DNA of 41,183 nucleotides from DASTGO01 sp035719045 (GTDB taxonomy: Bacteria > Actinomycetota > Actinomycetes > Actinomycetales > Kineosporiaceae): the NCBI GenBank assembly GCA_035719045.1, contig DASTGO010000502.1, positions 1 to 41,183 on the forward strand, read 5' to 3'. This document shows, one piece after another, positions 35,943 through 41,183 of the stretch; the stretch's first letter is position 1, and every line of letters starts with the position of its first letter. The notes under the pieces were generated by a model. It saw only the letters and a list, made by a program, of their open reading frames with translations. It searched no databases and had not been told where the DNA came from. The position numbers were made by a program, and so were the translations under genes.

Positions 35943-37136
35943 ATGGAGTTCCGCCGCATCCCCGGCCTGCCGCCCTACGTGTTCACCATCATCGACGGCC
36001 TCAAGGTCGCCGCCCGCCGGGAGGGGCGCGACATCGTCGACCTCGGCTTCGGCAACCCGGACCTGCCGTCGCCGCAGATCGCCGTGGACAAGCTCGCCGA
36101 GGCGGTCCGCAACCCACGTAACCACCGGTACTCGGCCAGCCGCGGGATCCCGAAGCTGCGGCAGGCGGTCGCCGACCACTACGCGCGGAACTGGGACGTC
36201 CGGCTGGACCCTGACACGCAGGTGCTCGCCACGATCGGCGCCAAGGAGGGGTTCAGCCACCTGATGTGGGTGCTGCTGCAGCCCGGGGACGTCGCCCTGG
36301 TGCCCTCGCCGTCGTACCCGATCCACATCTGGGGTCCCTACTTCGCCGGGGCGGATGCGCGGCAGGTTCCCGTCGGCCCGACCGCCGACGGTGGCAGCCA
36401 CGACTACATCGCCAATGTGATGGAGGCATGGGAGTACGGCTGGCCGAAGCCGCGGGTCGTGGTGCTCTCGTTCCCGCACAACCCCACCACGGCGACCGTC
36501 GAGCGCGCCGACCTGCAGCGGCTGGTGGACTGGGCCCGGGAACGCGGCGTCGTCCTGGTCCACGACTTCGCCTACGCCGACATCGCGTTCGACGGCTGGC
36601 GGCCCCCGTCGATCCTGCAGTGCGACGGCGCTCTGGACTGCGCGGTCGAGCTGTACTCGATGACCAAGTCGTTCTCGATGGCCGGCTGGCGGATGGCCTT
36701 CCTGTCCGGCAACGCCGAGGTGGTGGGCGCGCTGACCAAGCTCAAGAGCTACCTCGACTACGGCACCTTCCAGCCGGTGCAGATCGCCGCCACGGTCACC
36801 CTCAACGAGGCGCAGGACTTCCCGGCGGAGGTCAACGCGGTCTACGAGTCGCGGCGTAACGCCCTGTGCGACGGTCTGACCAGGATCGGATGGGACCTTC
36901 CCCGGCCGCGCGGGACGATGTTCGTCTGGGCGCCGATCCCGCCCGCCTACCGCCACCTGGGGTCGATCGAGTTCGCCAAGCTCCTGGTGAAGGACTGCGA
37001 CGTGGCGGTCTCGCCCGGGATCGGGTTCGGGCCCGACGGCGACGCCTTCGTGCGGTTCGCCCTGATCGAGAACGAGCACCGGATCGCCCAGGGGGTCCGG
37101 CAGATCCGCCGCGGACTACCGGATCTGGCTCCCTGA
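35943..37136 (+). CDS. PLP-dependent class I/II aminotransferase, AlaC/aspartate aminotransferase-like
   Basis: 397 residues. Fold-type I aminotransferase markers appear in order: DIVDLGFGNPDLPSPQIAV, NHRYSASRGIPKLRQAVADH, IGAKEGFSHLMWVLLQPGD, PSPSYPIHIWGPYFAGA, VVVLSFPHNPTTATVE, VLVHDFAYADIAFDGW, and the Schiff-base lysine in SMTKSFSMAGWRMAF. A closing RFALIENEHRIAQGVRQIR includes the substrate Arg. The pattern FPHNPTT...DFAYADI...SMTKSFSMAGWR is that of AlaC-type alanine/glutamate aminotransferases, which make alanine from pyruvate. Assignment to AlaC rather than another branch is moderately sure. Confidence 0.9.
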   Translation: MEFRRIPGLPPYVFTIIDGLKVAARREGRDIVDLGFGNPDLPSPQIAVDKLAEAVRNPRNHRYSASRGIPKLRQAVADHYARNWDVRLDPDTQVLATIGAKEGFSHLMWVLLQPGDVALVPSPSYPIHIWGPYFAGADARQVPVGPTADGGSHDYIANVMEAWEYGWPKPRVVVLSFPHNPTTATVERADLQRLVDWARERGVVLVHDFAYADIAFDGWRPPSILQCDGALDCAVELYSMTKSFSMAGWRMAFLSGNAEVVGALTKLKSYLDYGTFQPVQIAATVTLNEAQDFPAEVNAVYESRRNALCDGLTRIGWDLPRPRGTMFVWAPIPPAYRHLGSIEFAKLLVKDCDVAVSPGIGFGPDGDAFVRFALIENEHRIAQGVRQIRRGLPDLAP

Positions 37137-37199
37137 GCCGATCCCTGACGATCCCGGCCGGTCCGCTCCGGCGCCGCCCCCTGCCTACCAGGTGAAGCC

Positions 37200-37229
37200 T
37201 TGAATCGACCGGTCGACCGCAGCGAAGAT
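37200..37229 (+). promoter_or_regulatory. Promoter of the GGDEF gene
   Basis: TTGAAT (37200-37205) and GAAGAT (37224-37229) are 18 bp apart. GAAGAT ends 6 bp before ATG 37236. This makes the TTG at 37200 part of a -35 element rather than a start codon. Confidence 0.5.
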
Positions 37230-37235
37230 CGGGTC

Positions 37236-38321
37236 ATGCCCGGGCACGCCACGGTCGCCGGCCCGGGCGAGCGCCGGCCCGACGCCCGCCCGGCCGGTGC
37301 GGGGGTGTCCCGGAGGCGGCGGATGTCACTGCGGGTCGGGGCCGCGTTCATGGTGCTGGCCGCCGTGCTGTGCGCGGTCTCCCTGCCGCTGCCGGGATAC
37401 GTGCGTCCGGGGTTCTGGACCGGCGCCTTCGCCGGGATCATGGTCACCGAACTGGCCGTGGCCGCAGCACTGTGGTTCCTCCCCGACCCCCCGCTCGCCC
37501 TGATCCTGGCCATCGTCCTGGTGAACGACGCCGGGCCGGTGCTGGCAACGGCCTGCCTGACCGACCGCGGCTCGGCCCGGTTGGGGGCCTGCCTGCTCGT
37601 GCTGCCCACGCTGTACCTGGGGATGTTCCTGTCGCAACGCCTGCTGGCCGTCCAGGCAGTGGTGGTCGCGGTGGCCGCCGGGGCGATCATGGCGCTGGCG
37701 GGGGAACGGCCGGTGGTGCTGGCCATCCACGTCACCATCATCGAGGTGGCCGCGATCAGTCCGGCGTATGCCGTGCTCAGCCTGCGGCAGGGGCTGGCCC
37801 GGGCGCTGGCCGCCAAGCACCGGCTGTCCCTGGTCGACCCCCTCACCTCGCTGTCCAACCGGCGTGGCCTGACCGAACAGGCGACGGGCCTGGTGGGTGC
37901 GGCGCGCGAGCGCGGGCTGTCCGTGGCGGTCCTGGTGGCCGATCTGGACCACTTCAAGCGGGTCAACGACACCTGGGGACACCGGGTCGGCGACGAGGTG
38001 CTGCTGACCATGGCGCGGACGGTGCAGTCCTGCGTCGAAGCCGGGGACCTCGTGGTGCGGCTCGGCGGCGAGGAGATCGCGGTGGTGGCGGCGGTCGCCC
38101 CGGGGACGGTGGCTGCGCTGGCGGAGCGGATCCGCGCCCAGGTGTGCCAGCGGCTGGCGGCCTGGAACACCACGGTCAGCGTCGGCGTCGCCTGGACCGA
38201 TCCCGGGAACGCGCTCGCCGACGACCCGGAGACGCTGGTGTGGGACCTGGTCCATGCCGCGGACACCCGCCTCTACGAGGCCAAGGACGCCGGCCGAAAC
38301 CGGGTGGCCCTGCCGGGCTGA
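37236..38321 (+). CDS. Membrane-anchored GGDEF-domain protein (diguanylate cyclase-like)
   Basis: 361 residues from ATG 37236. After a 30-residue polar head, about six TM helices span residues 33-185, including FMVLAAVLCAVSLPLPG, FAGIMVTELAVAAALWFL and AVQAVVVAVAAGAIMALAG. The cytoplasmic GGDEF domain starts at DPLTSLSNRRGL and has DLDHFKRVNDTWGHRVGDEV, but the signature loop reads GGEEI rather than GG(D/E)EF, and the RxxD inhibitory site is EAGD, so product inhibition is probably lost. The Glu needed for catalysis is kept. C-terminal YEAKDAGRNRV is normal. Likely cyclic di-GMP synthesis under control of an unknown membrane signal. Confidence 0.88.
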   Translation: MPGHATVAGPGERRPDARPAGAGVSRRRRMSLRVGAAFMVLAAVLCAVSLPLPGYVRPGFWTGAFAGIMVTELAVAAALWFLPDPPLALILAIVLVNDAGPVLATACLTDRGSARLGACLLVLPTLYLGMFLSQRLLAVQAVVVAVAAGAIMALAGERPVVLAIHVTIIEVAAISPAYAVLSLRQGLARALAAKHRLSLVDPLTSLSNRRGLTEQATGLVGAARERGLSVAVLVADLDHFKRVNDTWGHRVGDEVLLTMARTVQSCVEAGDLVVRLGGEEIAVVAAVAPGTVAALAERIRAQVCQRLAAWNTTVSVGVAWTDPGNALADDPETLVWDLVHAADTRLYEAKDAGRNRVALPG

Positions 38322-38444
38322 GGCGTGCCGGGGGAGCGGCCGTGCCGGGGTGAGTCGTGCGGGGGAGGCGTGCCGGGGTGACTCGCCCCCGGCGTGTCCG
38401 GCCGGGCCCGTGCCGTCGGGTGAATCCGGGTGGCGGGGGATCCC

Positions 38445-38450
38445 TAGGAT
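38445..38450 (+). promoter_or_regulatory. -10 element for a leaderless metG transcript
   Basis: TAGGAT ends exactly 6 bp before ATG 38457. No Shine-Dalgarno is present. Confidence 0.6.
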
Positions 38451-38456
38451 CTGGGT

Positions 38457-40259
38457 ATGACCCACGTGCTCTCCGCGGTGGCCTGGCCCTACGCCAACGG
38501 CCCCCGGCATATCGGCCACGTCGCCGGTTTCGGCGTCCCCTCCGACGTCTTCAGCCGCTACATGCGCATGGCCGGGCACGACGTCCTCATGGTCTCCGGG
38601 ACCGACGAGCACGGCACCCCGATCCTGGTCCAGGCCGAGAAGGAGGGCCTGACCGCCAAGCAGCTGGCCGACCGGTACAACGGTGTGATCGTCGAGGACC
38701 TGCACGGTCTCGGCCTGGCCTATGACCTGTTCACCCGGACCACGACCCGCAACCACTACGCCGTCGCGCAGGAGCTGTTCCGGATCTGTCACCGCAACGG
38801 CTACATGATCGAGCAGACCACGACCGGGGCGATCTCGCCGTCCACCGGCCGCACCCTGCCCGACCGGTACATCGAGGGCACCTGCCCCAGGTGCGGCTAC
38901 GACGGCGCCCGTGGCGACCAGTGCGACAACTGCGGCAACCAGCTCGACGCAGCGGAGCTGATCAACCCGCGCAGCCGGATCAACGGCGAGAAGCCGGAGT
39001 TCGTGCAGACCGAGCACTTCTTCCTCGACCTGCCGGCGCTGGCGGAGACGCTCGGGTCCTGGCTGCAGACCCGGACCGACTGGCGGCCCAACGTCCTGAA
39101 GTTCTCGCTCAACCTGCTCGACGACGTCCGGCCGCGGGCGATGACCCGGGACATCGACTGGGGTATCCCGGTGCCGATCGCGGGCTGGGAGGAGAACCCC
39201 AGCAAGCGGCTGTACGTGTGGTTCGACGCGGTGGTCGGCTACCTGTCGGCCTCGATCGAGTGGGCCCGGCGCACCGGGGACGACGACGCCTGGCGGGCCT
39301 GGTGGAACGACCCGGACGCCCGCTCGTACTACTTCATGGGCAAGGACAACATCACCTTCCACTCCCAGATCTGGCCCGCCGAGCTGCTCGGCTACGCCGG
39401 AAAGGGCAGCAAGGACGGGCAACCGGGCGTCTTCGGGGACCTCAACCTGCCGACCGAGGTGGTCAGCAGCGAGTTCCTCACCATGGAGGGCAGGCAGTTC
39501 TCCTCCTCCCGCGGCGTGGTGATCTACGTCCGGGACATGCTCGCCCGGTACCAGCCGGACGCGCTGCGCTACTTCATCGCCGTCGCCGGTCCGGAGAACC
39601 AGGACACCGACTTCACCTGGACCGAGTTCGTCCGCCGCACCAACGACGAGCTGGTCGCGGGCTGGGGCAACCTGGTCAACCGGACCGCCTCGATGATCCA
39701 CAAGAACCTCGGGGCGATCCCGGAGCGCGGCGAACTGCTCGACATCGACCGGACCCTGCTCGCCGCCACCGAGACCGGGTTCACCACGGTCGGGGACCTG
39801 CTGGCCACCCACCGGCAGAAGCAGGCGATCACCGAGGCGATGCGGATCGTCGGCGAGGCGAACAAGTACCTGTCCGACACCGCGCCGTGGAAGCTCAAGA
39901 ACGAGAACCCCGAGCGGATGAAGACCGTCCTGCACGTGGCGGCGCAGGCGGTGAGCAACTGCCGGACCCTGCTCTCGCCGTTCCTGCCGCACAGCGCGCA
40001 GGCCGTGCACGAGGCGCTCGGCGGCACCGGGACGGTCTCGCCGATGCCGCAGATCCGATCGGTGGAGGACCTCGACGGCGGCGAGCCGTACCGGGTGCTG
40101 ACGGGCGACTACCGGCGCGGGGTCACCCTGCCGGAGTGGGCGCCGGCGCCGATCGTTCCCGGGACGCCGGTCGGGCCTGCGGTGCCGGTCTTCCGCAAGC
40201 TCGACGACGCGGTGGTCGAGGCGGAGCTGGAGCGGCTGCGCGAGGGTGGTCACAGCTGA
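38457..40259 (+). CDS. metG: Methionyl-tRNA synthetase
   Basis: 600 residues. Class I synthetase: the HIGH-like motif is in YANGPRHIGHVAG, a CCCC-type zinc knuckle is CPRCGYDGARGDQCDNCGNQ, the methionine pocket region includes YFFMGKDNITFHSQIWPAEL, and the KMSKS equivalent is GRQFSSSRGV. The anticodon-binding helical domain includes NRTASMIHKNLG and NKYLSDTAPWKLKN. There is no C-terminal EMAP/Arc1p-type tRNA-binding domain, as in many actinobacterial enzymes. The first KMSKS residue is Gln instead of Lys, while the Ser-Ser-Ser-Arg core fits this subgroup. It charges tRNA-Met in the cytoplasm. It precedes tatD, a conserved order. Confidence 0.97.
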   Translation: MTHVLSAVAWPYANGPRHIGHVAGFGVPSDVFSRYMRMAGHDVLMVSGTDEHGTPILVQAEKEGLTAKQLADRYNGVIVEDLHGLGLAYDLFTRTTTRNHYAVAQELFRICHRNGYMIEQTTTGAISPSTGRTLPDRYIEGTCPRCGYDGARGDQCDNCGNQLDAAELINPRSRINGEKPEFVQTEHFFLDLPALAETLGSWLQTRTDWRPNVLKFSLNLLDDVRPRAMTRDIDWGIPVPIAGWEENPSKRLYVWFDAVVGYLSASIEWARRTGDDDAWRAWWNDPDARSYYFMGKDNITFHSQIWPAELLGYAGKGSKDGQPGVFGDLNLPTEVVSSEFLTMEGRQFSSSRGVVIYVRDMLARYQPDALRYFIAVAGPENQDTDFTWTEFVRRTNDELVAGWGNLVNRTASMIHKNLGAIPERGELLDIDRTLLAATETGFTTVGDLLATHRQKQAITEAMRIVGEANKYLSDTAPWKLKNENPERMKTVLHVAAQAVSNCRTLLSPFLPHSAQAVHEALGGTGTVSPMPQIRSVEDLDGGEPYRVLTGDYRRGVTLPEWAPAPIVPGTPVGPAVPVFRKLDDAVVEAELERLREGGHS

Positions 40260-40292
40260 CCGGGGGTGAGGTGGCGGCCCGGCGGCGCTGGC

Positions 40293-40361
40293 GCGGTCTG
40301 GTGGGCGGACGCGGTCTGGCGTGCGAAGGTGCCCTGCCGTTCGGGTGCGGTCTGGCGGGCG
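40293..40361. repeat. Three GCGGTCTGG-type repeats between metG and tatD
   Basis: GCGGTCTGGTGGGCG (40293-40307), GCGGTCTGGCGTGCG (40311-40325) and GCGGTCTGGCGGGCG (40347-40361) are close direct copies in the 112-bp gap. No gene or clear promoter is seen here. Confidence 0.75.
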
Positions 40362-40371
40362 GGTGGGTCCG

Positions 40372-41183
40372 ATGAGCAGACCCCCTGCGCCGCAACCGCT
40401 TCCGCATCCCGTCGTCGACGGGCACACCCATCTCGACCACGCCCGGCGCGGTGAGGACGCGGTCGACGTCGCCACGGCGCTGGCCGAGGCGGCCGCCGTC
40501 GGGGTGACCCGGATGGTGCAGATCGGCTGCGATCTGGAGGCAGCGCGGTGGACGGTGCGGGCCGTCGCCGAGCATGACCGGCTCGTCGGCGGGGTCGCCC
40601 TGCACCCGACCGGGGCCAGCGAGATTGCTTGTGGCCCAGAGGATCCCGTGGCAGGCGTTTCGAAACTCGTTGCCGCGCAAGTAGTTTCGGACCAGCAGCA
40701 TGATCCGCTGGCGGTCGCGCTGGCCGAGATCGAGCGGCTCGCCGCCCACCCCCGGATCCGGGTCGTGGGTGAGACCGGCCTGGATCACTACTGGGTCAAG
40801 GACTCCGCGGGACGGGCCGCGCAGGAACGGTCCTTCCGCCGGCACATCGCCCTGGCCAAACGGCTGGGCAAGGTGATGCAGATCCACGACCGGGACGCCC
40901 ACGAGGACGTGCTGCGGGTCCTGCACGACGAGGGTGCCCCCGAGGCGACGGTGTTCCACTGCTTCTCCGGCGATCCCCAGATGGCCCGGCACTGTGCGCA
41001 GCAGGGATGGTACCTGTCCTTCGCCGGGACGCTCACGTTCAAGAACGCCGAGCCGCTGCGCCAGGCCCTGCGCGCCGTCCCCCTGGACCAGGTGCTCGTG
41101 GAGACCGACACGCCGTACCTCGCGCCGATGCCGTACCGCGGCAAGACCAATGCCGGATACCTCGTGCCGCTCACGGTGCGCTG
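40372..41183 (+). CDS. tatD: TatD-family metal-dependent hydrolase/DNase (3' end outside window)
   Basis: It starts at ATG 40372 and stays open to the right edge (270 codons visible). TIM-barrel amidohydrolase markers are present: VVDGHTHLDH (first metal His pair), VGETGLDHYW (Glu), MQIHDRDAHEDV (His), TVFHCFSGDPQMA (His) and LVETDTPYLAPMPYRGKTN (Asp). All metal ligands are kept. TatD enzymes are 3'-5' exonucleases linked to DNA repair and peptide/tRNA quality control. In the loop after GGVALHPTG, a stretch of about 90 bases (40620-40710) codes for residues IACGPEDPVAGVSKLVAAQ and following; it is less GC-rich and uses rarer codons than the rest, looking like an in-frame addition. Confidence 0.92.
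   Translation, partial: MSRPPAPQPLPHPVVDGHTHLDHARRGEDAVDVATALAEAAAVGVTRMVQIGCDLEAARWTVRAVAEHDRLVGGVALHPTGASEIACGPEDPVAGVSKLVAAQVVSDQQHDPLAVALAEIERLAAHPRIRVVGETGLDHYWVKDSAGRAAQERSFRRHIALAKRLGKVMQIHDRDAHEDVLRVLHDEGAPEATVFHCFSGDPQMARHCAQQGWYLSFAGTLTFKNAEPLRQALRAVPLDQVLVETDTPYLAPMPYRGKTNAGYLVPLTVR

Noticed and set aside
37200..37235. TTG 37200 as start of the GGDEF protein
   Set aside because: TTGAAT makes a good -35 with GAAGAT 18 bp later, which sets a leaderless ATG start at 37236.

Overview
The window is 41 kb of very GC-rich DNA from an actinobacterium. The evidence is strong G/C bias at third codon positions, many GTG starts, a Pmt-type protein O-mannosyltransferase, an actinobacterial set of small membrane proteins, and -10 hexamers placed for leaderless transcripts. 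A Propionibacteriales-like host would fit but cannot be fixed from this sequence. There are no rRNA or tRNA genes, no insertion sequences, no prophage genes and no CRISPR array. The left half (about 1-16 kb) reads as less GC-rich than the right half (judged by eye from sample lines).

Left region (1-15.8 kb): an envelope and stress-type gene set. It holds a lipid/diacylglycerol kinase cut by the left edge, a multi-pass membrane protein, a coiled-coil lipoprotein, a large P-type cation ATPase, a DUF1269 protein, a two-TM potassium channel, a DUF7144 membrane protein, and an RDD protein overlapping a gene for a nine-residue-repeat protein. It continues with a PLDc_N/SHOCT protein, a two-TM mini-protein, a cysteine-less carboxymuconolactone-decarboxylase-like protein, a YqeG-like HAD protein, a LURP-one-related protein and a membrane GGDEF-EAL protein. 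Its intergenic gaps are rich in exact short tandem duplications (14-27 bp units). Three gaps carry a CTCATCCCC-containing dyad.

Middle region (15.8-29.1 kb): individually recognisable accessory genes. These are a Tat-exported GH127 beta-L-arabinofuranosidase with a CBM2 module, a universal stress protein, and an MMPL exporter followed by its likely TetR regulator, with a three-site operator array upstream. Next come an AlkD-like DNA glycosylase, an alpha/beta hydrolase, a lone arsenite methyltransferase (ArsM) with a clear promoter, a flavin split-barrel protein, thioredoxin, and a glycerol kinase gene interrupted by one in-frame amber codon.

Right region (29.2-41.2 kb): more conserved, housekeeping-like content. 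It contains a GlsB/YeaQ membrane protein, an NfeD-like mini-protein next to a flotillin, a 36-residue membrane microprotein, Pmt and RsmI divergently arranged, a double VOC protein, an AlaC-type aminotransferase, a GGDEF protein, MetG, and TatD cut by the right edge. Five starts here (pmt, rsmI, the aminotransferase, the GGDEF gene, metG) have a -10-like hexamer ending exactly 6 bp before the start codon, as expected for leaderless mRNAs.

No unmistakably new multi-gene system was found. The best leads are the amber glpK, the TetR operator array, the tandem micro-duplications, the nonapeptide-repeat/RDD pair, the compound repeat after rsmI and the compositionally odd segment inside tatD.
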